This document shows, one piece after another, positions 15,459-23,552 of a DNA stretch of 64,000 nt. Position numbers and translations under genes: made by a program. The DNA is from VXNE01 sp965205735 (lineage in GTDB: Bacteria; Pseudomonadota; Gammaproteobacteria; Pseudomonadales; Azotimanducaceae), in NCBI GenBank assembly GCA_965205735.1, contig OZ242179.1, positions 3,038,001 to 3,102,000 of the forward strand, read 5' to 3'. The notes beneath the pieces are model-generated. The model did no database searches, had not been told where the DNA came from, and worked only from the letters and a program-made list of their open reading frames with translations. Each line of letters starts with the position of its first letter. Within the stretch, counting starts at the first letter, position 1.

Positions 15459-17363
15459 ATGGTCGACCTCGCCGATGTCGAACGTCCCCTCGCGTTGTTC
15501 GCGGAGGGGATCGCTGGTCGCTACTGCCATCTCAAGGTCGGCGACGAAGATGCCTCCGACCGCGGCGGCGTCTACCTGCCCGCTTCCATCGACATCTTCG
15601 AGGACGAAGCGCTGAACTCGGCCATCTACAGGTTGCGCGTATTGGTGCAACTCGGGTTTCACGAATTCGGCACGTTCGCGTTCGACATCCACCGCGCCCG
15701 GGCCCGCATCCCGGCGCTTGCTTCGCGCCCTCTGCCCCCCGCCCACCGCGAGTCGGACCTGACGGTGTTCTTCAATCACTTCGATACGCCGCCTGTGGCC
15801 CGATCACTGTTCCATGTGATCGAGTTGGCCCGGGTAGAGGCGCAGACGTTGCGCAGGTACCCGGGCGCGCGCAAGTACCAGGTAGCGCTTGCGCCGCATC
15901 GCGACGCGCCCATTGATTTCCTGCGCCCGGTGATCGACCGCGTATGCGCCGCGGACGCCACGGTGTATGACACCGCCGAGGCGGTGATCGAGTGCTACGA
16001 CATGCTTGACGTGGACGCCGAGGAAGCGGGGCGCGACGTATTTCCCGGGCAGATGGAGTGGGCGCAGCGAGAGGCGCGCCTTGAGGACTGGGAACGGGAA
16101 CTCGACGATGCCGAGGCTCGGTTGGCCGCGATGGAAGTTGCCGAGCTGGCCGGCGGCGATGAAGTCAAGGTGGGGGAAGGCAAGGGCGACGGCGACACTC
16201 GTGATGTGGGGCGGGACCTGGTGCGGGCGCGGGACGATTTGCAGCGCCGGGCGGACTCGGAGCGCTCCGTCCTGCGGCATCGACTCGGCGAGGCGCCGCT
16301 CGATGCTCGCAGCTTCCTGTACGACGAGTGGGACTACCTGGAACGACGCTACAGAAAGGGCTGGTGCCGATTGTTCGAAATCGGTATCGACCGCACAGAC
16401 GCCGCCGACGGCGATGGTGGCAGGCGTCTCATGCAATCCGTTCGACCCTACGCGCGGGCGGTGAGGCGACGTTTCGAGCAGATACGTCCGACCGGCTATC
16501 AGCGTATGCGCAAGGTAGCCGATGGCGACGAACTGGATCTTGGCGCATTGGTCGACGCCCGCGCGGACATGCGCGCCGGAGTGTCGCCGGATGATCGGGT
16601 ATACAGCCGACGGGAGCGCGCGCGCCGTGACGTGAACGCCGCCTTTCTGGTCGACCTGTCCGCGTCCACGGACGACCCGGTTGGGAACCCGGTTGGGAAC
16701 CCGGTTGGGAACCCGGTTGTCGCGCAAGCGCCGAGACGTCCGACCAATGGCGGAACGCCACAGGATCTTCGCGACCCGTGGTTCGATGACGACTACGTGT
16801 TCGCGGGCAAGCCGCCGGCAGCCGCCGAGCGTCGGCGCATCATCGACATTCAGAAGGAAGCCGTCGCCTTGATGGCCATGGCCCTGGAGGGCATCGGGGA
16901 CGAATACGGCGTCTACGGCTTCTCGGGGTACGGCAAAGACTGTGTCGAATTCTATGTCGCGAAGGAGTTCGACGAACCGTTTCGCCGCCGCGCCCTCGAC
17001 GCCATTGCCGCCATGAAGCCGAAGCGCAGTACGCGCATGGGTCCGGCGATTCGCCATGCGGTGGCAAAGCTCGCCACCGCCGGCGCGGCGCTCAAGGTGC
17101 TGATGATCGTCAGCGACGGGTTTCCGCAGGATTGCGACTACGGACCCGAGCGCGGCAACCACGAATACGGATTGCGGGATACGGCGAAGGCGTTGGAAGA
17201 AGCCGAACGCGCCGGGGTTCACACCTTCTGCGTGACCGTGGACCGGTCAGGCCACGACTATCTGCGCCGGATGTGCCCTGACGCGCGTTACATGGTGATC
17301 GCGGAAACAGAGGGTTTGCCGGTGGCCCTGCAGAAAGCCTACCGCCGGTTGACGCAGATCTGA
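15459..17363 (+). CDS. VWA-domain protein, CbbO/NorD type
   Basis: A 634-residue partner of the CbbQ-type ATPase, starting 19 bases after it. The N-terminal two thirds are the family-specific helical region. The C-terminal von Willebrand A domain begins near residue 395 with the metal-ion-dependent adhesion motif VDLSAST (D-x-S-x-S) and continues to KVLMIVSDGFPQD. Directly after the D-x-S-x-S motif there is a run of four Asn-Pro-Val(-Gly) units encoded by a 12-base tandem repeat, which lengthens a surface loop. The protein ends six bases from the convergent BI-1 gene. It probably links the ATPase ring to its substrate protein. Confidence 0.92.
   Translation: MVDLADVERPLALFAEGIAGRYCHLKVGDEDASDRGGVYLPASIDIFEDEALNSAIYRLRVLVQLGFHEFGTFAFDIHRARARIPALASRPLPPAHRESDLTVFFNHFDTPPVARSLFHVIELARVEAQTLRRYPGARKYQVALAPHRDAPIDFLRPVIDRVCAADATVYDTAEAVIECYDMLDVDAEEAGRDVFPGQMEWAQREARLEDWERELDDAEARLAAMEVAELAGGDEVKVGEGKGDGDTRDVGRDLVRARDDLQRRADSERSVLRHRLGEAPLDARSFLYDEWDYLERRYRKGWCRLFEIGIDRTDAADGDGGRRLMQSVRPYARAVRRRFEQIRPTGYQRMRKVADGDELDLGALVDARADMRAGVSPDDRVYSRRERARRDVNAAFLVDLSASTDDPVGNPVGNPVGNPVVAQAPRRPTNGGTPQDLRDPWFDDDYVFAGKPPAAAERRRIIDIQKEAVALMAMALEGIGDEYGVYGFSGYGKDCVEFYVAKEFDEPFRRRALDAIAAMKPKRSTRMGPAIRHAVAKLATAGAALKVLMIVSDGFPQDCDYGPERGNHEYGLRDTAKALEEAERAGVHTFCVTVDRSGHDYLRRMCPDARYMVIAETEGLPVALQKAYRRLTQI
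16676..16719 (+). repeat. 12-bp tandem repeat inside the VWA gene
   Basis: CCCGGTTGGGAA is repeated three full times plus eight bases, with no mismatch. It encodes repeating N-P-V-G just after the MIDAS motif. As the unit is four codons, copy-number change keeps the frame and would only alter loop length. Confidence 0.9.
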
Positions 17364-17369
17364 GGACTT

Positions 17370-18041
17370 TCAGTCGTCTCCGCCCATGATGCCGAACAGG
17401 CTCAGCAGGTTCATGAACAATAGGTAGACCGAGACGAACAGGTTGTTCGTGGCGATGATGTAGTTCGTTTCGCCGCCGCGCACAATCTCGCTCGTCTGAT
17501 ACAGCATGAGCGCGCAGGCGATCAATACCATGGCGGCGGAGATCGTCGCGGCGAACGCCGAAAGATCGAAGAAGAGCGAGCAAATGATGATGCCAATCAC
17601 GACGAAGAACCCGATCACGAGAAAGGATCTGAGGAACGAGAAGTCTTTCTTTGTCGTGATCGTGTAGATCGAAAGGCCAAGGAACGTGGCCGCGGTGACG
17701 CCGAACGCCTGCGCAACGACCGCGGGATGAACCGCCGCGTAGTAGCCGACGATGGGACCCGCGACGAAACCGATGAACCCGGTGAACATGAAGGTCCAGA
17801 ACAGGCCCCAGACGCTGTTGGCCGTCTTGTTGACCAGGAACGACAAGCCGAAGAAGCCGACTAGATAGACAATGAAACCGAACATCCCGCCGAAGAACGG
17901 CACGTTCATCGCTGCCGCAACGGTGCCGGTCACGCATGCGAAAGCCACCGTGAACGCCAGTAGCAGGTAGGTGTTGCGCAATACCTGATTGATTTCAACG
18001 GCTGGCCTCGCGGCCCGCCCAAGGGTTCTCAACTCTGCCAT
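17370..18041 (-). CDS. yccA: Bax inhibitor-1/YccA family membrane protein
   Basis: A 223-residue protein with seven predicted membrane helices and the BI-1 family pattern (TVAFACVTGTVAAA near the start, AFGVTAATFLGLSIYT in the middle, charged-poor C-terminus ending GIMGGDD). E. coli YccA is a substrate and modulator of the FtsH protease. The ATG at 18041 follows GAAGGAA, and a near-consensus promoter lies just upstream. It is convergent with the VWA gene. Confidence 0.93.
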   Translation of the reverse strand: MAELRTLGRAARPAVEINQVLRNTYLLLAFTVAFACVTGTVAAAMNVPFFGGMFGFIVYLVGFFGLSFLVNKTANSVWGLFWTFMFTGFIGFVAGPIVGYYAAVHPAVVAQAFGVTAATFLGLSIYTITTKKDFSFLRSFLVIGFFVVIGIIICSLFFDLSAFAATISAAMVLIACALMLYQTSEIVRGGETNYIIATNNLFVSVYLLFMNLLSLFGIMGGDD

Positions 18042-18070
18042 GTGTTCCTTCCCGTGCGTTGGCTATGATC

Positions 18071-18099
18071 TATATAGGGAAATCTGCGCGGTTTATCAA
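18071..18099 (-). promoter_or_regulatory. Probable sigma-70 promoter of the BI-1 gene
   Basis: On the minus strand TTGATA (18094-18099) and TATATA (18071-18076) are separated by 17 bases, about 30 bases ahead of the start codon. Both boxes match five of six consensus bases. Confidence 0.65.
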
Positions 18100-18178
18100 G
18101 CTGTCTGAGACGCCTGTCGCGGTATCTGGTAACTAGCTGATAATAAATGTCTTATTCTTCAACGGTGTGCGCCGACGC

Positions 18179-18207
18179 TTGACAATTGCTGATCCTGTTC
18201 CGACAAT
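18179..18207 (+). promoter_or_regulatory. Probable promoter of tRNA-Met
   Basis: A perfect TTGACA (18179-18184) is followed after 17 bases by GACAAT (18202-18207, four of six). A GC-rich discriminator (CCGCGCCCC) follows, as in stable-RNA promoters under growth-rate control. The tRNA begins 27 bases after the -10 box. Confidence 0.6.
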
Positions 18208-18233
18208 CCGCGCCCCTGTCGACTTTGACGTGT

Positions 18234-18310
18234 GGCTACGTAGCTCAGTTGGTCAGAGCACGCGACTCATAATCGCGGGGTCGGCGGTTCAAGTCCGCCC
18301 GTAGCTACCA
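18234..18310 (+). tRNA. tRNA-Met (CAT), elongator type
   Basis: A 77-base cloverleaf with encoded CCA. The acceptor stem starts GGCTACG and pairs with the 3' strand; the anticodon loop is CTCATAA with anticodon CAT, and the T-loop reads GTTCAAGTC. The opening GGCTACGTAGCTCAGTTGGT matches elongator tRNA-Met of proteobacteria rather than initiator tRNA. The CAT anticodon alone would also allow tRNA-Ile2, but the body favours Met. Confidence 0.95.
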
Positions 18311-18363
18311 GTTTCTTGGGCGGTGGGCCTTGTGGCCCACTGCCGTTCCTTCGCGACTCTCGT

Positions 18364-19695
18364 ATGATGCATCCCATGATTGACGCCCGCGTCAGAGATA
18401 TCGCCGGGGAGATTGCGATGGCTGGCGGCCGCGCTTTCCTCGTGGGCGGCTACGTGCGGGATCTGTTGCGCGGCCAGCCGTCGAAGGACCTCGATGTCGA
18501 GGTATACGGGTTTGATTTGGACGCGTTGCGGGACTTGCTGCAACGTCACGGCAGCGTGCTGTCGGTAGGACGGGCTTTCGGTGTGCTGCGTCTCAAAGAC
18601 CTCAATGCGGACTTTTCGCTGCCGCGACGCGACAGCAAGGTCGCGCCGGGGCATCGCGGTTTCGAAATCGAGTGCGACCCAAACCTCGATTTCAAGACTG
18701 CGGCGCGCCGCCGCGACCTGACCGTCAACAGCATGGGTCTGGACATTCTCAGCGAGGAAATCTCGGATCACTACGGCGGCCGGCGCGATCTCGAACGCAA
18801 GGTGCTTCGCGCGGTCGATCCCGATACGTTTCCGGAGGACCCGCTGCGCGGCCTGCGCGTGGCGCAGTTCAGCGCGCGGTTCGACATGCGCGCGGATGCG
18901 ACATTGGTGGGCCTCTGTCGGAAGCTCGATTTGCGCGAGGTTTCCCCGGAGCGGGTGTTCGAGGAGTTCCGCAAGCTGTTGCTCAAGGGCGAGCACCCGT
19001 CTCGGGGGCTGGAGTTCCTGCGGGAATCGACGCTGTTGCGTTTTTTCCCGGAACTGGACGCGTTGACGCGTCGCTCCGACGTTGCGGCGTGGTCGCGCAC
19101 GCTGATGGCGGTGGATCGGGCGACGAAGCTGCGTCGAAGCGACGACGAGGACTTGGTCCTGATGCTCGGCGCGCTGTGCCATGCGCTGCGCCGTCGGGCG
19201 GATGGTGCGGGAGAAGCCGAGCCCGCTGGCGAGCCGGTTGGCGAGCCGGTTGACATCGAACCTCTGCTTGCGCGGATGCGCGCGCCGAAGGATGTCGTCA
19301 GGCGAGTCTCGGCGCTCGTCGAATACTGCCCGAAACCGGCCTTGTTCGTCGAAAAGAGCGCGGCACCGGGAAACTACCGTCGGTTGTCGAGAAAGCTTGC
19401 CGCGGCAGGCGGGACGTTGGAGCTTTTGGCTCGAGTGGCCGAGAGTGCGTACCCGGACGGGGCCGGGAAGCGTTTCCTCGCGCGGGCGCAGCGACTCGGC
19501 ATTGATCGGAGCGCGCCGACGGATGCAGTCGGAGGTCGTCACCTGGTCGCTCGAGGATTCGCGCCGGGACCGCGCTTTGGCGCGATGCTCGAACTATGCC
19601 GGAACGTACAGGATGAAACGGGTTGGCTCGATGCCGAGCGCATTCTGGATGAGGCGCTGACCCGCATGGCAGGATCTGTCCGGCCAAGGCCCTGA
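18364..19695 (+). CDS. tRNA nucleotidyltransferase/poly(A) polymerase family protein
   Basis: About 443 residues of the class II nucleotidyltransferase family that adds CCA or poly(A) to RNA 3' ends. The head domain shows FLVGGYVRDLL and the catalytic SKDLDVEVYG (two Asp), followed by RRDLTVNSMG and the PEDPLRGLRVAQFSAR ATP-selecting region. An HD hydrolase domain is not apparent. Three ATGs (18364, 18367, 18376) are possible starts. The gene lies just 54 bases after tRNA-Met. In the C-terminal half a 12-base duplication encodes GEPVGEPV. CCA-adding versus poly(A) activity cannot be decided by eye; several tRNAs here encode their own CCA, so a repair role is possible. Confidence 0.88.
   Translation: MMHPMIDARVRDIAGEIAMAGGRAFLVGGYVRDLLRGQPSKDLDVEVYGFDLDALRDLLQRHGSVLSVGRAFGVLRLKDLNADFSLPRRDSKVAPGHRGFEIECDPNLDFKTAARRRDLTVNSMGLDILSEEISDHYGGRRDLERKVLRAVDPDTFPEDPLRGLRVAQFSARFDMRADATLVGLCRKLDLREVSPERVFEEFRKLLLKGEHPSRGLEFLRESTLLRFFPELDALTRRSDVAAWSRTLMAVDRATKLRRSDDEDLVLMLGALCHALRRRADGAGEAEPAGEPVGEPVDIEPLLARMRAPKDVVRRVSALVEYCPKPALFVEKSAAPGNYRRLSRKLAAAGGTLELLARVAESAYPDGAGKRFLARAQRLGIDRSAPTDAVGGRHLVARGFAPGPRFGAMLELCRNVQDETGWLDAERILDEALTRMAGSVRPRP
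19228..19251 (+). repeat. 12-bp direct duplication inside the nucleotidyltransferase gene
   Basis: GGCGAGCCGGTT occurs twice in tandem, encoding GEPVGEPV in a likely linker. It resembles the CCCGGTTGGGAA repeat in the VWA gene in unit length and in its GCCGGTTGG/CCGGTTGG core. Confidence 0.8.
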
Positions 19696-19717
19696 CCTTG
19701 CTCGCGCGGAGATGAGC

Positions 19718-20311
19718 TTACATGTTGTCGGTTCGCGCCGCCCGGCCGAGGTAGCCGCCATGGTGGCGCATACCCCAATCCCGCTTCGTCACCCCCTTCG
19801 CTTCCATCAGGGCCAGCGCGATGGCATCGCTGATCGCCAGCATGACGGCCATGGAAGAACTCGGCGTCAGGTTCAGGGGACAGGCTTCGGCGATGACGCC
19901 CATGTCGAGCACGATGTCCGACAGACCCCGTAGATCCGAATCGGGGTGCGAAGTCACGCCGATGATTTCCGCGACCCCGAGATGGCGCGAGAACTCCATG
20001 ATCTCCAGCACCTCCTTGGACTTTCCGCTGGTGGAGAACGCGATCATGATGTCGTTCTTGTCGACCAGTCCCAGGTCGCCGTGGGCCGCCTCCGCCGGGT
20101 GTACGAACACGGCGGGCGTGGCGGTCGAGCAGAGCGTCGCGGCGAACTTGCGCGCAATGTGGCCAGCCTTGCCAATCCCCGTCGTGATCACCTTGCCCTG
20201 GCAACCTCTAAGTCGTTCGACCGCCGTGACGTAGTCGTCGGTGACGCGAATGCTTCCGATCGCTTCGGCTTCGGCGGCGATGACCGCCCGCATGCGTTGC
20301 TTGATATCCAA
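19718..20311 (-). CDS. SIS-domain sugar-phosphate isomerase, KdsD/GutQ-like without CBS domains
   Basis: A SIS-domain protein closest to arabinose-5-phosphate isomerase, the first enzyme towards KDO for LPS. VITTGIGKAGHIARKFAAT, VHPAEAAHGDLG, STSGKSKEVLE and EACPLNLTPSSS match KdsD signatures. The protein ends after HHGGYLGRAARTDNM. Normal KdsD continues with two CBS domains (total about 325 residues), which are missing here. The start is uncertain: TTG at 20311 gives about 197 residues beginning just before the SIS helix. ATG at 20293 and 20419 are alternatives, the last adding an unconserved basic extension. CBS-less versions exist in other bacteria and are active isomerases. Confidence 0.82.
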   Translation of the reverse strand: MDIKQRMRAVIAAEAEAIGSIRVTDDYVTAVERLRGCQGKVITTGIGKAGHIARKFAATLCSTATPAVFVHPAEAAHGDLGLVDKNDIMIAFSTSGKSKEVLEIMEFSRHLGVAEIIGVTSHPDSDLRGLSDIVLDMGVIAEACPLNLTPSSSMAVMLAISDAIALALMEAKGVTKRDWGMRHHGGYLGRAARTDNM

Positions 20312-20512
20312 TGCGGCATCCAGTTTCGTGTGTTGCGCCGATGGTCGCTGTCCCGTCGGCTTTTGACAAGGTTCGCGCTTGGGGTGCCACTCGCGGCGCG
20401 TCGGCGCGACTGAACGCATCCGCCGCGGTCAGAGCCTTCAGCCGGGAGCGCGAGGGGGTGCCTCTCGCAAGAAATATGGCAGACTGCGGCAACCGCCGAT
20501 GCCGCCAAGGCC

Positions 20513-21229
20513 ATGCGAATCGTCGTTTTCCAACATGCCAAGGTAGAACATCCAGGGATGTTTCGAAACCTCTTTCGCGAGGACCGTTACCCTTGGGATG
20601 TGGTCGAACTCGACCGTGGCGACTCGATTCCCGATCTGGACCCCTACGACCTGATGCTCGTCATGGGCGGCCCGCAGGATGTTTGGCAGGAATCCGAACA
20701 CCCATGGCTGGTCGAAGAGAAGGCGGCCATCAGGCAATTCGTCATCGAAATGCAACGCCCCTTTCTCGGGGTGTGCCTGGGTCATCAGCTTCTAGCCGCG
20801 GCCTTGGGCGGTGCCGTAGGGATCGCCGAGACGCCGGAAGTCGGCGTCATGACGGTGGAACTCACAGCCGCCGGCAGGGCGGATCCGCTGTTCCGCGGTA
20901 TGCGCTGTCCGATGACGGTGCTGCAGTGGCATGGTGCGGAGGTCTCGGCGTTGTCCGACGACGCGACGGTGCTGGCACGCTCCGAGCACTGCGCCGTGCA
21001 GGCGTTTCGGTACGGCACCTGCGCCTACGGACTGCAATATCATGTAGAGATAACCGGCGAGACCGTCGATGAGTGGGCCGCGCTCCCCGTCTATGCGGCC
21101 GCGCTTCAGCGCGCGATGGGCGAAGATGCGCTTCCTGTCCTGCGCGGCGACGTCGCCGAACGCCTCGCATCCTTTGGCGACGACTGTCGCAGCTTGTATC
21201 GAAACCTGAAGCGGGTGGCTGGACGATGA
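20513..21229 (+). CDS. Class I glutamine amidotransferase-like protein
   Basis: A 238-residue stand-alone type 1 glutamine amidotransferase related to the GMP synthase amidotransferase domain. LVMGGPQDVW starts the fold, the nucleophile Cys is in FLGVCLGHQLLA, and the His-Glu pair is in LQYHVEI. The triad thus appears intact. Such proteins hydrolyse glutamine or, in some cases, gamma-glutamyl compounds; the acceptor is unknown. It overlaps the GH20 gene by four bases (ATGA), so they are co-translated. Confidence 0.9.
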   Translation: MRIVVFQHAKVEHPGMFRNLFREDRYPWDVVELDRGDSIPDLDPYDLMLVMGGPQDVWQESEHPWLVEEKAAIRQFVIEMQRPFLGVCLGHQLLAAALGGAVGIAETPEVGVMTVELTAAGRADPLFRGMRCPMTVLQWHGAEVSALSDDATVLARSEHCAVQAFRYGTCAYGLQYHVEITGETVDEWAALPVYAAALQRAMGEDALPVLRGDVAERLASFGDDCRSLYRNLKRVAGR

Positions 21230-23166
21230 ACCTGATGCCCCTGCCACGGAAGCTGCTGCCCGGCAGCGGACACACGCCCGCAGGTAGAGTCGAAGTGAAT
21301 GGCGCGGCTTCCCCGCGACTGGGCGCGGCAGTGTCGCGTTTTGAGTGCCGGCTCGCGTCCATCATGGGCGGATCTGCGGGGGGCGATCCTAACCAGGGCT
21401 CCGTGCGGCTCGATATCGTTTCTGGACCCGCTTCGGAGTATCCGGCACTCGGGGACGACGAGTGCTATCGAATCAAAATCTCTCGTGGGCGCATAACCAT
21501 CGAGGCTCCCGCGGAGTGGGGCGTGCTGCGGGCGCTCGCGACTTTGGCCCAACTGGTCCGCCGAGATGGCCAGGGCCATTGCTTCCCGCATTGCGAGGTC
21601 GAGGATGCCCCGAGGTTTGCCTGGCGCGGACTGATGATCGACACGGCGCGTCGTTTTATCTCCGTCGGCACGCTGGAACGGACATTGGACGTGATGGAGT
21701 TCTACAAGCTCAACGTCCTGCACCTGCACTTGAGCGACGATCAGGGCTTTCGGTTCCTGGGAACGGCGTACCCGGAACTTGCCGACCGTTGTGCCCGCTA
21801 CACCGAGGATGAACTGGACACGTTGGTGCGGCGCGCCGCCGCGCGCGGCATCCGCGTGGTCCCGGAGTTGGACGTGCCGGGACACGCGGCGAGTTGGCTT
21901 GCGGCGCATCCGGAATGGGGGCTCGGCGAGGCGACGTCGGCGGTCAGTAGACGTTTCGGCGTGCACGCGTGCTGTCTCGACCCGGACAACCAGGACGCCA
22001 TGCGCGCCGTGGCCACGCTCTTTGGCGAGCTTGCTCAAGTCTTTCCCGATTCTCACGCCCACTTCGGCGGCGACGAAGTGATGCTGCCGGGCGCACGAGA
22101 CGCGAGCGCGATGCAAGCTGCCTTCAACGTGCGGATGGTGGAAATCCTGCAGGATCTCGGCAAATCGCCGGTGGCCTGGGACGAAGTCATCCAACCGGAC
22201 TTGCCCCGGAACGTCGTCATCCAGAGTTGGCGCGGCGCGGATGCGCGCTGCCGGGCGCTCCGGGCCGGCTTCGACACGATATATTCGGCGCCGTACTATC
22301 TGGACCTGTTCTATCCGGCCGAACTGCACTATGCGTTCGATCCGGAAACAGACGCCGGGGCGGATCTCGCTGGCGATCCGCGGCTTGCGCATGTGCGCGA
22401 CGGCCTGCTGGCCCTGTCGAGACACTGGGACGTCGAAACCAGCGGGAGAGGTGGCACCGGCGGGGGGCGCGTATTGGGCGGAGAAGCATGCCTTTGGACG
22501 GAGTTGGTGACCGACGAGTTGCTCGACACGAGACTGTGGAGCCGCATGCCCGCTATTGCCGAACGTTTCTGGTCTCCCGCCGATGTGCGGAACACGGATG
22601 ACATGTATCGCAGGCTGGCGGCCACGCATGCAACCCTTGCGCGCATGGGTGTGGTTGACCTGGGCGCAGATGTGCGACAACGGTTGACGCGGGCGGGACT
22701 GTCGATTGAGGACACCCTTGGGTTGATGCCGCTGATAGAAATGCTGGAGCCGGTCAAGTGGTACGCACGTCTGCTGGGCGGACAAGGTTCGAGGCCGGGA
22801 GCGGTCGATACCGAACGGCCCTACGATGCGGACACGCCGCTCGACCGCGTGGTCGACTGCATTCCTCCGGAGAGTCTTGCGGCTCGCCGCGTGGCGGATA
22901 TGCGCGACGAGGATCGCTTGCGGGAACTTGTAGCGGGATGGCGCAGCCAGCGCGATTGGGTCGAGAGATGCCGGGAACGGGATATCGTTGGGGAGTTGAC
23001 GGTCGTGTCCTCGACTCTCTTCTCCCTGGCCGAACAACTCGATGCCTACCTTCGTGGCCGCGAAGCGCGGGTTCCCGACGCGGCGCTTGAACCTCACGGC
23101 GAGTACATGCTGCCAGTCGCCCGGCATCTTGCTGAGCGTTTCTCACGGAGTCCGGCGTGTCGGTGA
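21226..23166 (+). CDS. Glycoside hydrolase family 20 beta-N-acetylhexosaminidase
   Basis: A 646-residue GH20 enzyme that releases terminal N-acetylhexosamine. After an N-terminal GH20b-like domain the barrel starts with WRGLMIDTARRFIS, continues with LHLHLSDDQGFR, and carries the catalytic Asp-Glu pair in AHFGGDEVMLPG. Tryptophan-rich segments (VIQSWRGADA, GGEACLWTELV) line the sugar site. No signal peptide is seen with the ATG at 21226, so it may act in the cytoplasm or use another export route. The gene overlaps both neighbours, forming a coupled run with the amidotransferase and a TonB-like lipoprotein. Confidence 0.94.
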   Translation: MNLMPLPRKLLPGSGHTPAGRVEVNGAASPRLGAAVSRFECRLASIMGGSAGGDPNQGSVRLDIVSGPASEYPALGDDECYRIKISRGRITIEAPAEWGVLRALATLAQLVRRDGQGHCFPHCEVEDAPRFAWRGLMIDTARRFISVGTLERTLDVMEFYKLNVLHLHLSDDQGFRFLGTAYPELADRCARYTEDELDTLVRRAAARGIRVVPELDVPGHAASWLAAHPEWGLGEATSAVSRRFGVHACCLDPDNQDAMRAVATLFGELAQVFPDSHAHFGGDEVMLPGARDASAMQAAFNVRMVEILQDLGKSPVAWDEVIQPDLPRNVVIQSWRGADARCRALRAGFDTIYSAPYYLDLFYPAELHYAFDPETDAGADLAGDPRLAHVRDGLLALSRHWDVETSGRGGTGGGRVLGGEACLWTELVTDELLDTRLWSRMPAIAERFWSPADVRNTDDMYRRLAATHATLARMGVVDLGADVRQRLTRAGLSIEDTLGLMPLIEMLEPVKWYARLLGGQGSRPGAVDTERPYDADTPLDRVVDCIPPESLAARRVADMRDEDRLRELVAGWRSQRDWVERCRERDIVGELTVVSSTLFSLAEQLDAYLRGREARVPDAALEPHGEYMLPVARHLAERFSRSPACR

Positions 23167-23552
23167 TTCGGCGGCGCCTGCGGTGTTTCGAGCACCGCTG
23201 CCTGAAGGCGATGCTGGCGATCCTGCTCCCGATGCTGCTGGCGGCTTGTGCGTCTTCTTCGCCTCCGCAGTTCCTGTCGGGCGCGGATATGGTCTACCCG
23301 CCTGCCGCGAAAGCCGAGGGTATAGAAGGCTATGTGGTCGTACGCTACGAGGTGACTGCCCAGGGCATGGTGGTCAACGCCAAGGTCGTAGAAGCGGATC
23401 CCGAAGGCGTATTCGAGGAGGCGGCGCTTGCGTCCATCGTACGGTGGCGTTTTCGCGCGGCGACATTGGGCGGCAGGTCCGTCGAGACCCCGGGGGTCCT
23501 CAGCACGTTGCGCTTCAAACTCGGAGAAGAAGACGAATATGCGGAGTACTAG
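23157..23552 (+). CDS. TonB C-terminal-domain lipoprotein
   Basis: A 131-residue protein with a GTG start that overlaps the GH20 stop. A signal peptide with lipobox LAAC (Cys at about 31) indicates lipid attachment. The rest is a TonB_C-type fold: YPPAAKAEGIEGYVVVRYEV, then a segment FEEAALASIVRWRFRAAT typical of energy-transducer TonB tails. It lacks the N-terminal membrane helix and proline-rich linker of true TonB, so a periplasmic adaptor role is more likely than energy transduction. Confidence 0.82.
   Translation: MSVIRRRLRCFEHRCLKAMLAILLPMLLAACASSSPPQFLSGADMVYPPAAKAEGIEGYVVVRYEVTAQGMVVNAKVVEADPEGVFEEAALASIVRWRFRAATLGGRSVETPGVLSTLRFKLGEEDEYAEY

Noticed and set aside
16676..16719. Tandem repeats here and at 48239 considered as CRISPR
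   Set aside because: Units are adjacent without spacers, and there are no cas genes in the window.
15804..17222. A 472-codon minus-strand frame across the VWA gene
   Set aside because: No domain, antisense to a gene with clear motifs; a shadow frame. The same holds for long frames opposite GH20 (21106-23127), trpE (38417-39859) and the propeller amidohydrolase (35327-36316).
14630..17363. CbbQ/CbbO pair as a Rubisco activase
   Set aside because: No cbbL, cbbS or cbbM is in the window, and the pair is coupled to a VOC gene instead.
18234..18310. tRNA-Met and tRNA-Val (59474-59551) as integration sites of a genomic island
   Set aside because: No integrase and no repeated tRNA 3' end was seen near either gene.
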